Source: Siphonodentalium dalli (Eukaryota; Mollusca; Scaphopoda; Gadilida; Siphonodentaliidae). Taken from it: 64,000 nt of DNA. Positions 35,223 through 49,554 of the stretch are shown here, one piece after another (the first letter of the stretch is position 1; every line of letters starts with the position of its first letter). The DNA is taken from the NCBI GenBank assembly GCA_032622095.1, contig CP136069.1, positions 64,875,319-64,939,318 on the forward strand. Direction: 5' to 3'. The translations under genes were made by a program, and so were the position numbers. The notes beneath the pieces are model-generated. The model did no database searches, was not told the DNA's origin, and worked only from the letters and a program-made list of their open reading frames with translations.

Positions 35223-36775
35223 ATTTTTAATAAACTAGATACAATAAAACATTCTGCGATTTTCATAGATTAGTCGACAACGCTATTGTTATCGTAAACT
35301 AGATACAACCAAACCGATGGCGATCTCCATACAACAATCAACAACCGTAAACTATATACAACCAAACAATCAGCGATCGCCATACATTAGTTAACAACAG
35401 TACAGTATCATGCACTTATCAACTTCCCTAATCTAGATACAACCAAACAGCCGTCAATCTCCATACATTAATCAACAACCGAAAACTAGATACAATCAAA
35501 ACAGTCTCAGATCTCTATACATTGGTCAACAACCGTAAACTAGATACAACCAATCAGTCTGCGATCTCTATAATACATTGGTCAACAACCTTAAACTAGA
35601 TGAAACCAAGCAGTAGGCGATATTCATACATTAGTCAATATAATAGCCAAAAACTAGATACAACCAACCGGTCGGCGATCTTCATACTTTAGTCAATAAC
35701 CATAAACTGGATACAACCAAACAGTCGGCGATCACATACATTAGTCAACAACCGTAAACTAGATACAACCAAACGGTTGGCGATCGCCATGCATTAGTCA
35801 ACAACCGTAAACTAGATAGAACCAAACAGTCGGCGATTTCATACATTAGTCAACAACCGTAAACTAGATACAATCAAACCGTCTGCATTAGTCAACAACC
35901 GTAAACTAGAAACAGCCAAACAGTCGGCGATCTCATATATACATTAGTTAACAACCGTAAGCTAGATACAATCAAACCGCCTGCGATCGTCATGCATTAG
36001 TCAACAACCGTAAACTATATACAGCCAAACAGTTAACGATCTCGGTACGTTAGTCAACAACCGTAAACTAGATACAACCAAACAACCGGCGATCTCCATA
36101 AATTAGTCAACAACCGTAAACTGGATCAGTCGGCGATCTCCAACAGTTAGTCAACAACCGTAAACTAGATAGAGCCAAACAGTTAACGATCTCATTACGT
36201 TATTCAACAACCGTAAACTAGATACAACCAAACAGTCGGCGATCTTCATACATTAGTCAGCAACCGTAACTAGATACAATCAAACCGTCTGCATTAGTCA
36301 ACAACCGTAAACTAGACACAGCCAAACAGTCGGCGATTTCATACATTAGTCAACAACCGCAAACTAGATACAACCAAACCGTCTGCATTAGTCAACAACC
36401 GTAAACTAGATACAGCCAAACAGTCGGCGATCTCATAAATTAGTTAACAACCGTAAGCTAGATACAATCAAACCGCCTGCGATCGTCATGCATTAGTCAA
36501 CAACCGTAAACTATATACAGCCAAACAGTCGGCGATCGTCATGCATTAGTCAACAACCGTAAACTAGATACCACCAAACAGTCGGCGATCTCCATACGTT
36601 ATTCAACAACCGTAAACTAGATACAGCGAAACAGATAACGATCTCCGCACATCAGTAAACAACCTTAAACTAGATACAACCAAACAGTCGGCGATCTTCA
36701 TACGTCAGTCAACAACCGTAAACTAGATACAACCAAACCGTTAGCGATCCTCATACATTAGTCAACACCACTATA
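35223..36775. repeat. 53 bp minisatellite, block 1 (~29 copies)
   Basis: The unit carries AGTCAACAACCGTAAACTAG, ATACAACCAAACAGTCGGCG and ATCTCCATACATT in that order. Some units are shortened to about 37-40 bp by loss of the GCGATCTCCATA part. The unit length is not a multiple of three, so it is not coding. Confidence 0.93.
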
Positions 36776-37890
36776 CCTTTTCTATCACAGTAGATGATAT
36801 ATCATTTTGAAGAACGATTACTCGCGGACATGTTATGTGATCAAACACATTCAGGGTTTTACGTGAATGCTCGGGCTCCACTTTACATGTAGTACGTCTT
36901 TTGAATGAACGTCTGTTATAGAAGAGCAACGGGGCGGGACTCGGTCCAAAAACAGTATCAACCCAACCGATATCCCAAGCAATTGAGGACCGAGAAGACT
37001 TGGTCTACGAAATAACCTCTTCCATAAATAAACACCATATTCGCGTAAAACTACAATACACGGCGCTGGCAATAAGACAATGACCTTGACTCGCAGTCAA
37101 ATGGCAGCGGTTTATGACAGACAAATATATAATTAGTTCAACAAATAGCAGCAAATATTGATAAATAGTATGAATAGCAAGACTTAGTTCAAGTTCAACA
37201 GACGAGATTTCGCGGTCAACAGACGAATTTCCCGGTAGTATATATATGCACATGATCAATCACGTGATTGAAATAGTCCGGCAGATATGGTCATCTAGTT
37301 ATGGGGAGGTTATTTCCATGCGTAAGCGGGACTGTCAGAGCCATTGAGACTGGGTTACTCGGTTAGGTCAGTGAATCGATTGCGTTGATTAAAGGAGAAC
37401 ACGATATGGGCGATCATGTGTAAACTGGAGCAATCTCGCTCCAGGCCCTGAAGGAATTGCTTGGTATTTATAATAATTACTGTTGGTAGTGTCCTGATTG
37501 GTTATCGGTGCATTGTATCTGGGTCGATCGACTTCGTTCCCTTTGGGCAAATATAGTCAGTCTGTTTCATGTTGTAAAAGTAGTATACAATAGAGTATAT
37601 GAGTACGCTCTGTTAATCATGTCTATACTAAATGGATTCTCCATCCCGGTCATCAGAATATACATAGGAAGGGTCTATTATAGTATTATTCACCGGGAGG
37701 GATGTTCAGGACATATAAGCAGACGACAGACAATAGAAAGTGCCACTGCATCTGGGCGTAAAATCTGCTACAGAAGAGTAAGGTAATCGTACTTCGACAT
37801 AACCCAGTGACAGCACGACCGATTTCGCTAGCTGGTTTAGGTCGAAAGAAAACTAGGACTGGGAAACACACAGCAACGCACAGTGTATCG
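36776..37890. repeat. 1.1 kb flank of minisatellite, copy 2
   Basis: Second copy of 34105-35222 with few differences, including a small insertion near 37165 (ATAGTATGAATAGCAAGACT). With block 1 it marks a 2.67 kb tandem duplication. Confidence 0.85.
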
Positions 37891-40800
37891 TCGATCTCAA
37901 TATTTTTAATAAACTATATACAATAAAACATTCTGTGATTTTCACAGATTAGTCGACAACGCTATTGTTATCGTAAACTAGATACAACCAAACCGATGGC
38001 GATCTCCATACAACAGTCAACAACCGTGAACTATATACAATCAAACAATCAGCGATCGCCATACATTAGTTAACAACAGTACAGTATCATGCATTTATCA
38101 ACTTCCCTAATGTAGATACAACCAAACAGCCGTCGATCTCCATACATTAATCAACCACCGTAAACTAGATACAACCAAAACAGTCTCAGATCTCTTTACA
38201 TTGGCCAACAACCGTAAACTAGATACAACCAAGCAGTCTGCGATCTCTATACATTGGTCAACAACGTTAAACTAGATGAAACCAAGCAGTCGGCGATATT
38301 CATACATTAGTCAATATAATAGCCGAAAACTAGATATAACCAATCGGTCGGCGATCTTCATACTTTAGTCAATAACCGTAAACTGGATTCAACCAATCAG
38401 TCGGCGATCTCATACATTAGTCAACAACCGTAAACTAGATACATGTACAACCAAACAGTCGCGACCGTCATGCATTAGTCAACAACCGTAAACTAGAAAG
38501 AGCCAAACAGTCGGCGATTTCATACATTAATCAACAACCGTAAACCAGATACAATCAAACCGTCTGCATTAGTCAACAGCCGTAAACTAGATACAGCCAA
38601 ACAGTCGGCGATCTCATACATTAGTTAGCAACCGTAAGCTAGATACAATCAAACCGCATGCGATCGTCATGCATTAGTCAACAACCGTAAACTATATACA
38701 GCCAAACAGACGGCGATCGTCATGCATTTTATTTAGTCAACGACCGTAAACTAGATACAACCAAACAATCGGCGATCTCCATACATTAGTCAACAACCGT
38801 AAACTGGATCAGTCGGCGATCTCCAAAAGTTAGTCAACAACCGTAAACTAGATATAGCCAACAGTTAACGATCTCCGTACGTTAGTCCACAACCGTAAAC
38901 TAGACACAGCCAAACAGTCGGCGATCTCCATACATTAGTCAGCAACCGTAACTAGATACAATCAAACCGTCTGCATTAGTCAACAACCGTAAACTAGACA
39001 CAACCAAACAGTCGGCGATTTCATACATTAGTCAACAACCGTAAGTGAGATACAATCAAACCGCCTGCGATCTTCATGCATTAGTCAACAACCGTAAACT
39101 ATATACAGCCAAACAGTCGGCGATCGTCATGCATTAGTCAACAACCGTAAACTAGATACAAACAGTCGGCGATCTCCATAGTTAGTCAACAACTGTAAAC
39201 TAGATACAGCCAAACAGATAACGATATCCGTACATCAGTAAACAACTTAAACTAGATACAACCAAACAGTCGGCGATCTTCATACATACAGTCAACAACC
39301 GTAAACTAGATACAACCAAACCGTTAGCGATCCTCATACATTAGTCAACAACCGAAAACTAGATACAACCAAACTGTTAGCGTTCTTCATACATTAGTCA
39401 ACAACCGAAAACTAGATACATCCAAACAGTCGGCGATCTTCAAACATTAGTCAGTACCGGAAAACTAGTAACAACCAAACAGTCCACGGTCTTCATACCT
39501 TAGTCAGCAACCGTAACTAGATACAACCAAACAATCGGCGAACTCCATACATTAGTCAACAACCGTAAACCAGATACAACCAAACAGTTAGCGATCTTCA
39601 TACATTAGTCAACAACCGAAAACTAGATACAACCAAACAGTCGGCGATCTTCATACATTAGTCAACAACCGTAAACCAGATACAACCAAACAGTCCACGA
39701 TCTTCATACATTAGTCAACAACCCTAAACTGGATACACAAAAAACAGTCGGCGATCTTCAAACATTATTCAGCAACCTTAAACAGATACAACCAAACTGT
39801 TAGCGATCTTCATACATTAGTCAACAACCGAAAACTAAATACAACCAAACAGTCGGCGATCTTCAAACATTAGTCAGCAACTGAAAACTAGTTACAACCA
39901 AACAGTCCACGATCTTCATACATTAGTCAACAACCCTAAACTAGATACAACCAAACAGTCGGCGATCTCATACATTAGTCAGCAACCTTAAACCAGATAC
40001 AACCAAACCGTTAGCGATCTTCATACATTAGTCAACAACCGTAAACTAGACACAACCAAACAGTCGGCGATCTTCATACATTAGTCAACAACCGTAAACT
40101 AGACACAACCAAACAGTAGGCGATCTTCATACATTAGTCAATAGCCGAAAACTAGATATAACCACACGGTCGGCGATATCCATAGTTATTCAATAGCCGA
40201 AAACTAGATACAACCAAACAGTCGGCGATATCCATACATAAGTCAATAGCTGAAAACTAGATACAACCACACAGTCGGCTATCTCCATACATTAGTCAAT
40301 AGCCGAAAACTAGATACAACCAAACAGTCGGCGATCTACATACATTAGTCAATAGCCGAAAACTAGATATAACCACACGGTCGGCGATATCCATGGTTAG
40401 TCAATAGCCGAAAACTAGATACAACCAAACAGTCGGCGATATCCATACATTAGTCAATAGCCGAAAACTAGATACAACCAAACAGTCAGCGATCTCCATA
40501 CATTAGTTAATAGCCGAAAACTAGATACCACCAAACAGTCGGCGATCTTCATACATTAGTCAATAGCCTAAAAACTAGATGCAACCATACAGTCGGCGAT
40601 CTTCATACATTAGTCAATAGCCGAAAACTAGATACAACCAAACAGTTAGCGATCTCCATATATTAGTCAATAGCCGAAAACTAGATACAACCAAACAGTC
40701 GGCGATATCCATACATTAGTCAATAGCCGAAAACTAGATACAACCAAACAGTCGGCGATATCCATATATTAGTCAATGGCCGAAAACTATATACAACCAA

Positions 40801-41995
40801 ACAGTTAGCGATCTCCATACATTAGTCAATAGCCGAAAACTAGATACAACCAAACAGTCGGCGATATCCATACATTAGTCAATAGCCGAAAATTAGATAC
40901 AACCAAACAATCGGCGATCTCCATACATTAGTCAATAACCGTAAACTGGATAAGTCGGCGATCTCCAACAGTTAGTCAACAAACGTAAACTAGATACAGC
41001 CAAACAGTTAACGATCTCCGTGCGTTAGTCAACAACCGTAAACTAGATACAACCAAACAGTCGGCGATCTTCATACATTAGTCAGCAACCGTAACTAGAT
41101 ACAATCAAACCGTCTACATTAGTCAACAACCGTAAACTAGACACAGCCAAACAGTCGGCGATCTCCATACATTAGTCAACAACCGTAACTAGATACAATC
41201 AAACCGACTGCATTAGTCAACAACCGTAAACTAGATACAACCAAACAGTCGGCGATCTCAAACTTTAGTCAACAGTCGTAAATTAGATACAATCAAACAG
41301 TCGGCGATCTTCATACATTACTCAACAACCGTAAACTAGATACAACCAAACAGTCGGCGATCTCCATACATTAGTCAATAGCCGAAAACTATAGATACAA
41401 CCAAACAGTCGGCGATCTCCATACATTAGTCATAAGCCGTACACTAGATACAACCAAACAGTCGGCGATCTACATGCATTAGTCAATAGCCGTAAACTAG
41501 ATACAACCAAACAGTTAGCGATCTTCATGCGATAGTCAACAACATTAAACTAGATCAAACCAAACAGTCGGCGATCTTCATACATTAGTAAACAACCATA
41601 AACTAGATACAACCAAAACAGTCTGCGATCGCCATACATTAGTCAACAACAGTAAACTGGGTACAACTAAATAGTCGGCACTCCTCATACATTAGTCAAT
41701 AGCCGTAAACTAGATCAAACAGTCGGCGATCTCCATACATTAATCAACTTCCTTATTCTAGATACAAACTGTTGGCGCTCTTCATACATTAGTCAACAAC
41801 GGTAAACTTGATAGAACCAAACAGTTAGCGATCTTCATTCGTTAGTCAGCATCCTTAAACTAGATACAACCAAACAGTCGGCGATCTTGATACAATTGTC
41901 AACAACCGTACAATAGATACAACAAAATAGTCGACAATCGTCATGCATTTTTGAACTTCCTTAATCTAGATACAACCAAACAATCGCAATTCTGA
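37891..41995. repeat. 53 bp minisatellite, block 2 (~77 copies)
   Basis: Same unit as block 1. From about 40130 to 40930 units carry AGTCAATAGCCGAAAACTAG and ATATCCATACATT, a locally homogenised variant; elsewhere the CAACAACCGTAAACTAG form prevails. Higher-order patterns of block 1 reappear near 38545-38710 and 39000-39140. Confidence 0.93.
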
Positions 41996-44839
41996 TCTCA
42001 TTCCGACTGCTTTTGTAATTCTGCTCTTTTCACATCAATATGCATTCCCTTGGTGATTGCTGGGTTAAACAGATTCGCCGAAGTCAGAGATTAGGGACAG
42101 AAACTCTTCTTTTTTTTAACCATGTACGTGGTTTATTTCATACCAGTGGTTCAATGGACATGCGCCTGGGAAGTTCTCCTCCCCCCATTTATACACAACA
42201 GGAACGTCCCTGCTTTGTATCTATGTGTATAACTATTATCGAATTAAGAATTGTTTTTTGGTTTCTTTAGAAAGTTTCTTTTCTTTTTCAGTTTAGATTC
42301 TTTATATCCCCAAGTTGTCTGACGACATAATGCATAATCGAGGGCCCAACGAGTGCACATCGCAATCTTTACATCTGGGAGCTTAAATGTGTGTCTAGGT
42401 CTCCCATATCGGATGAGGCCATGTAGAATGATTTTGTTGACACTACACCATACAGCGGAACTAAATTCACCCTCTGTGGACCTCAGTCTGCACTATATTT
42501 TGAGGCCTGGTGTTGGCACACATTGTCAAACCCCTTGATCCATTAATATGATCCCACGACTGTATCCAATCGACGACCTCATCCAATATAAACCACCCGG
42601 TGTATAACAAATGCGAATAAGGCAACTGGGATCATTTTCACCAAGTAGTTTATTTCATATTGGTAATAAGTGTAGCTTACGGCGTCTGTTGCAAAATGAT
42701 TGTGCAGAGGCAACTGTACTTAGCATGACATATAACACCACTAAAACAGAAGCCATGGCTTTTCTTCCCAGGATACTCAACATGTAATGTATTCCTAAGC
42801 TCACGCTTATAATGTAACAGAGGTGAAGTTTGTTACAAATACCTATACCCCTGCGATGTCTATTCGACCGACGATCGCATATTTCCTGCTATTATCCCTC
42901 ATCCGCTGCTGTTTGGGAAACTCTCTATCTAACCAATATGTCACAATCGTGCTGTGATTAACGACTGGTTGCAAAATATGTCAAATCAATATTCATCCCC
43001 CGATGATTCGTGATTGGAACACATTCACCAAATCCCGCGAGCTCAGGGACAGAAGAATTCGGACAGTAATGCCATAGTGGTGATGTTTTACAGACTTTTA
43101 TATTTTTACACATTTACCCATTGTGAGTGTCACGGCAAGAGTCTTCGTTGCTTACATTGTTGCACCTCGTTAATCTTGCCCACAGATTCAACATCCAACA
43201 TATAAAAGTGGTATTTGAAGAATAAGTGAGCATTTATTTCAGTCGAAAAATACAACTTCGGGTACGGAATGTTCACATCGTGGTAATCTCGAGACTCAAA
43301 TAAATTTTCGATTCTACTTGTATGTGCTTGATGCCGAATTCTTTAACGTAATTCGCATCGCATTGGATATAAAAATATATGTAATCCGGCCCAGATTAAA
43401 TATCAACTATAATATTCTATTCGGACACGTGTATACGAGTATATATATATATAGAAAAAAAATCGCATATCCACACCGACCATTCGAAAACGTGCATCTA
43501 TGTGAACGTTCAGACGACCACGATTCAATCGTAAGTGGAAGGATTTCCGTCGTAGGAAGTAACCGATAGTTAGACTGTGCATGCTCACATCAATATCGCA
43601 AGTCAAAAAACAATATCAAACAACTTTGGTCATACATAAGTTAAATTCTCCTATGTGGTGGGTCGGTTTGGGAGAAGGTTAGAGGAACAATCTTTAAAAA
43701 CACTTGAAATATATCCGTTATTTAGTCAAAATTAATCCTCGATCAATCTTAAAAATACATCTTCTAATTCAATATTAATCCTCGTTTTAATCCATTATAG
43801 GATCAATCTTAATATATCTTAATTTAATGTAGTGACCCTGCACGTGTGTCCCATGTGGTCGGGATTATATATTAAACAATATATAATCACCCCTCCGATT
43901 AAGTATTTATATGTAATCCTATATATATATATAAGAATGGTCTGAACATCGAACGGCATTGAAGTGATTACAGAGTGTGACCCTTGACCTCTAAGGAACT
44001 GATATTTATATGAGGTGGAATAACTGGTCACCTCAGAAGCATCTTAATAATATTCAACCACTTCTATAACGGAAACCTCAATATATAATATATCGCGTAT
44101 TGTCTCGGCAAGGTCCGGCACTCGGCAAGGTCCGTGCCGATTTGAATAACGACCAGAAAATACATTGGTATACTGATTGCTTAATTGACCTGGATTCGAT
44201 CAGATAAGATAAGATTGGCGTCCTTCGGATGTCACAATGGTCTATACAGGATGGACTACATTGATTGCACTATATAGTACAAAGATGTGAATGCAATTAT
44301 AATCAGTACACAAGTATAACCACCAGTACACCAGTATTATAAAATATACTGACCGCGAGGGAGGGATCTTGACGGAGATGTCACACACTGAGCAAACATT
44401 CTGGTCAATATGACTAACCCTAATTTTAAGTTAGTGACAAGCTTTGGGGTCATTTTGACTAACCCAATACCTTCCCGCGATTAACTATGAGTAAATATAG
44501 CCAAAGGCATAGTGACACGAACAAGAATAAGTTACACGAACAATAACGCTATTTGCAATGATGCAATGAAAACGTGTGAAATATGAGGTGGGTCCCAAAT
44601 TTAGCAGAGGAAATTTTTTTTATATTGTTTTTCAAGTAGGGGGTTGTTGAGGTCGGAATTTTTTTTTTGGACCTCGTGTCTGCAATTGATTTTCTGCACC
44701 CCTGCATGAATAGGAATATTTTTTGTCTTCACTAACTTATATTAATTTTCGTCTTTCTGTCGTCTGCTTATATTTCTAGAAATATTCTTCAGATGACGTA
44801 GACCATTCCAAGGTATACTTTGATGGCTGATTGGGAGAA
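41996..44839. other. Non-coding spacer with MITE scraps
   Basis: No gene recognised. 42440-42510 (AAATTCACCCTCTGTGGACC) matches the hairpin MITE at 7149/8937. 44755-44860 is an inverted piece of the TTTCTATACTAAAT MITE (GTCGTCTGCTTATA, GACCATTCCAAGGTATACTT). Confidence 0.5.
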
Positions 44840-46090
44840 TCATTTAGTAAATAAAGGAGACTGGGGGCAAAATATAAAACATATATCTTTAGTTTAGTTT
44901 ATACACCAGAGGGCATGTGGCTCGTCCCATTCATCTACCACCAGTATGCCGTGAGATTGTATAATTTCTTAATTGCTTCCCCTTAAACAGTCATGATGGT
45001 CGATGTTATCGATCGGCTAAAGTCTCTCGCAAATGGAATGAATGTAGCATGGCCAATTTGACCTATTTGACCTTGATTATAAGATATTCACAACCACACA
45101 TAATCTCGGGAATAGAAAATATCACACCATTTCGTATTGTATATAGCATGTCCTCCTCTTTAAATACACTTCTTGTTGGGATATGTTACCCCCCCCCCCC
45201 TTACCCCTAAACAAATGCGACCGAAAACAACTATGTTCATTGCGAGAAACGATGACAATTTCCATACTATAGTATACGCACACATATCTCGCAGTGAACT
45301 TTGTATATGTGGTCATGCAGGAATAGACCCATGCACACACATTAAGAATGAAATAAATTATGTACAAATTGTGTCTAGGTTAAGCCCATATTTGTCGTAT
45401 TTTGACTGGACTTTTAGTAAAGAAATAAGACTGAGGCCAAAATATGAACATATCTCTTTAGTTTAGTTTAGACACCAGAGGGTGTGTGTGCCTTGATATT
45501 GGATAAATCCTTAATTGATTCCCCTTAAATAACCATGATCATTGTTGCTATCGATCGGCTAAAGTCTCTCGCAAACGAAATGAATGTAGCATGGCCAATT
45601 TGACATATTTGTCCTTGACTATAAGATATTAAAAACCAATACAATCTATGGAATAGAAAAACTTCTTGTTGGGATATTTTTAATTCCCCCTACCCCTGAA
45701 CAAATGAGACCGAAAACAACCATGTTCGTTGCGAGAAACGATGTCTATATCCATACTACGCAGCGAACTTTTTATATGTGGTCATTCTTGAATAGACTCC
45801 TGCACACATTAAGAATGAAATAAATTTTGTACAAATTTTATCTAGGTTGTCGTATTTTTACAGGACTATTAGTAAAGAAATAAGACTGAGGCCAAAATAT
45901 AAACATATCTCTTTAGTTTAGTTTAGACACCAGAGGGTGTGTGGCTCGTCCCATCCATCAACCACCAGTATGCCGTGAGATTGTATAAATCCTTAATTGA
46001 TTCCCCTTAAACAACCATGATCGCTGTTGCCATTGATCGGCTAAAGTCTCCCACAAACGAAATGAATGTAACATGGCCAATTTGGTTATA
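44840..46090. repeat. Three tandem copies of a ~450 bp unit
   Basis: Common strings TTTAGTTTAGTTTAGACACC, ATCGGCTAAAGTCTCTCGCA and AATGTAGCATGGCCAATTTG recur near 44890, 45460 and 45910. The linker with CTTCTTGTTGGGATAT and GACCGAAAACAAC occurs between 1-2 and 2-3. Confidence 0.8.
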
Positions 46091-47699
46091 CCTATAAACA
46101 TCACTTCGCCCTGATCGTCCCTCCAGCACCGTTTAATCGTAAACCGACGCTTTATCTTTCCAAACCCGACTCCTAAATAATCGAACTGTCTGCTTGAGTT
46201 TCCAAGGATTCGTTGTATTAATTTCCCTCTCGGCATTCTTCCAGCTTTGGGGATATCCTGTCCGGCTATTTTCTTCAATTGATGGGAACTAGATCCATTT
46301 CAAGAGAACCATTGCGACCATCCACGTGTTAGCGATGTCGCCCGGGTCCTGTATACTGTGTGTTACCGCGGCCGCCCGGGTACTATAAATGTGTGTTACA
46401 ATCACACATAATGGTTGAACAATTGTTTCAGCATTATATTATCAGAGCGAAGGAAATCAAATTAAGGACTATGGAATCTCAAATTTCAAAGGTGTCAACA
46501 GTGATTGAAAAGAGTCAGCCCAGTCAGAGGGCAATGGTCACAAGTGTGTGTCATATTGTTGTAAATAGATCACATCTAGTGGACATGCATGGTTTCTGGG
46601 ACACCTAATCCAATCAGAGGGGTGGTCGGTAGCCTATGTCAGACAGACTAATATAATCAAGATAATGTGTTGTGATATGCATGCCATCTGACCTGGTTGT
46701 AAAATATCTATGAAATGTTTTATTGGGCCAATTTGTGACACATGTTTACATTGAATTTGAGGAAACATGAAATTTCAACGTCTTAAAATTGGGATATGTT
46801 GGTAGTTTCGGGTGTCAAAGTATCAATTGTGACGTTTTATCTAGCTTGTTTAGCAGGTAGGCACACTTGGATACAGCTAAAAGTTGTTTATTATATATAT
46901 TTTTTTGTTTAGAAGTTTTCGTAATTTGATATTCCATATGCCTCAAAGCAAGTAACACGTGGATAACATGGCTCCTATTCACCAACTGGGTTTATATGTA
47001 TAATCCATGTGGTTTATACTGGGCGACGCTCAGCGCGAAAATATATGTTAGATAGATAGATAATTTGTTAATGGCTAAAAGATGCAAAATTTGCAGACAT
47101 ATGAGCATAAGCGTATATACAAAAGAGTAAACACAGAGTGTGACATTCATATAGTATAAATATAAAAAGTATAGATATATAAATATAACAAGAATGCAGC
47201 CTAACAGTTCTGTAGAGGGACAAGATAGTGAATAAACCTAGCTTAGTAATGACTACTAAATAGTTACGCATACCTGTATATATATATACAACATGAAAAA
47301 TCAAACCGTGCTATCCCACCCTCCTCCCTCAACAGGACTGTCATGTTGCTTAAGATATACTAGTAATAGAACCAACAGCTCTTCGCCACCTGCACATACA
47401 CACTGCTGCCATGTATGTCCGGCTTTAGACTGGCATATCCATGACCGAAATATGGAATCCCTAAATACAGGCAGCAGTGACAATATATGCAGCTGGCCAA
47501 GTATTGTCATCGTACATAGAAAGATAGAGAGGAAAATAGAGTAGTAGAAGAGAAATATACATATGAATACGCTCGTCTGACAAGTCATGTCATCGATTGC
47601 CATCAAGGAGCGCACAGGAAAGCAAGCCAAAGCTTGCTTATTTCCACTGTGATCCTTAATGGTAACCGACCACATGACTGACCAGGCCACAGCACAATT
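46091..47699. other. Non-coding spacer
   Basis: Minus-strand frames at 45958-46278 (106 codons) and 47301-47750 (149 codons) show no recognisable domain. No RNA gene seen. Confidence 0.4.
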
Positions 47700-49554
47700 T
47701 CTCATAAGGTCGTACGGTATTATTAATACTATACAATTAATAATATACAAAGTCAGATTCCTCAGTACCTAAAATTTTATCGAATAATTCCTGTTATATT
47801 AGGTGATTCCATGTAGCCAAGTTGCAGTTAGGTTCAATATATTTTACATAATTATTCCACAATGTGATTCCTGTGTAGAAAAAGCTATTGTAACCAAATA
47901 CCCTAACATGAGGCACAGATAATCTATAGATTCCAGACCGGAGATTATATTTACAATGAGTGTTCGAAAATTGGAATACATCTCTTAGGTATGTAGGAGC
48001 TTTCCCATCTGTTATATTTTTCATGATAGTCAGCTTTCTTTGGGAAACTCTGGATTCAACCGGAAGCCATTTAGTGGTTTTAAACTCTTCATAACCTATA
48101 TGTGAAAATCTATCCAAGCTCAGAACAAACCGGATTAATTTGTTTTGAAATATTTGTAGTTTATTTTTGGTAGTTATACTGAAAGAGCTATACCAAACAG
48201 AGGATGCATAATCGAGGTGGCATTGAATTAATGAGTTAGCAAGTAGTTTCCTTGTGAAAGGGGTTAGAAAGTCAGACTTTCTATATAAAAATTTGAGACG
48301 AGCAGTTACTTTATTTAGTACCTGTTTGGCCATTTGTTCCCCAGTGAGACTTTCATCGAGACAGGCACCCAGATATTTCACCTCCTTGACGAACTGAATA
48401 TTGATACAATTGCAGCAGATTGCAAGTTCGAGACATTTATTAATTTTGCGTTTGGAGCCAAATAAGATGGATTCTGTTTTGCCTAAATGAAGTGACAATT
48501 TGTTGTCGACTAGCCAGTGGGTTAGTGATGTTAATTCAGTACTCAGCTGATCTGCTAACACTTTTGAATCATTTCCCGAGACTATCAAAGCTGAGTCATC
48601 TGCGTACAGTAGTAACTTGCAATTTACGGCTGCAACGGCATCGTTCACGTATAATAAAAACAGAAGAGGTCCCAATATTCACCCTTGAGGGACACCACAC
48701 GTGATATTCATAGTATGTGAGTGTGTTCCACTTATGTCAGTAATTTGGGTCCTGTCTGACAGATATGATGAGAACCATGTTAAGGTGTTATTATCGCTGC
48801 CTAGAGCACTTAATTTGTCCAAAAGGATAGTATGGTTCACAGTGTCAAATGCTTTCTGGAGGTCAATAAAGACCATTCCAGTAAGCGATCCTTTATCCAT
48901 GTTCCTTCTAATAGAGTCGGTGAGAGAGATAAGGGTAGATTCGGTTGAGAAGCCAGCTCTAAACCCCGATTGATGCTCATATAATAAATTATTCTGTGTT
49001 AGGTATTCTTCCATTTGTTTATAAACAATTTTCTCCAGGATTTTGGAAGCCAGATTTAGGATGGAAACCGGTCTATAATTACCGGGTGAAGTATTTTAAT
49101 TTTTCTTATAAATGGGAACCACTCTTGCAACTTTCAAATCGTTTGGAATGATCCCGTAGTGTATTGTCAGATTTATAATGTGTGTCAAGGGGGAAGAAAT
49201 CACTGAAGCGCCATCTCGAAGAAACCTTGCTGGTATCAGATCCAACCCTGTAGCTTTGGATGGATCCATATTTAGCAGAATATCAAGAATTTCTTGTTCC
49301 TCTACTACTGTAAGTTTAAATGAATTAGGCTTTACACCTTTGTCAGAATAATATTTGTGAATAAACGCACTACCATATTTCCCTTTGGCTGCAGGTAATT
49401 TGTCAACAAGTTCAGCAGCCACATTACTAAAAAAATTATTAAATTCGTTACCGACCAATTTCTAATCTGAAATAATATCATCCCCAATTTTAAGTGAAAC
49501 ATTCCCTGAACTACCACGCCCCTTCTTTGATGTTGTAGTCGATCTGAGTGACAT
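47700..49554 (-). pseudogene. 5'-truncated CR1/L2-type LINE, reverse transcriptase region
   Basis: The minus strand from 49554 to 47794 keeps one frame for 587 codons, broken only by three in-frame stops: TAG at 49464-49462, TAA at 49098-49096 and TGA at 48681-48679. It encodes the reverse transcriptase of a non-LTR retrotransposon, which copies element RNA at the target. Visible motifs, in order: NYRPVSIL, HQSGFRAGFSTES, VFIDLQKAFDTVNH (catalytic Asp), GVPQG followed by the stop and ILGPLLF, LLYADDSAL (YADD), then a C-terminal region with CHLDYASSVWYS and APTYLRDVF. The endonuclease half is absent, so this is a typical dead-on-arrival copy. AT-rich 3' sequence follows to about 47700. It lies antisense to GABBR1. 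CR1/L2 group is likely; the exact clade is not determined. Confidence 0.92.

Noticed and set aside
34829-37786. Duplicated 92-codon frame conserved in both minisatellite flanks
   Set aside because: Identity simply reflects the recent 2.67 kb duplication; the peptide resembles nothing known.
35223-41995. Regular ~53 bp repeats suggestive of a CRISPR array
   Set aside because: There are no unique spacers: the whole unit repeats with drift, in an animal intron. It is a minisatellite.
45958-46278. 106-codon minus-strand frame (KLIQRILGNSSRQFDYLGVG)
   Set aside because: Half of it lies on the tandem 450 bp repeat and the rest matches no family I know; kept only as a possible relic.
47301-47750. 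149-codon minus-strand frame just after the LINE
   Set aside because: Position and composition fit the LINE 3' region and unrelated spacer; no motif seen.
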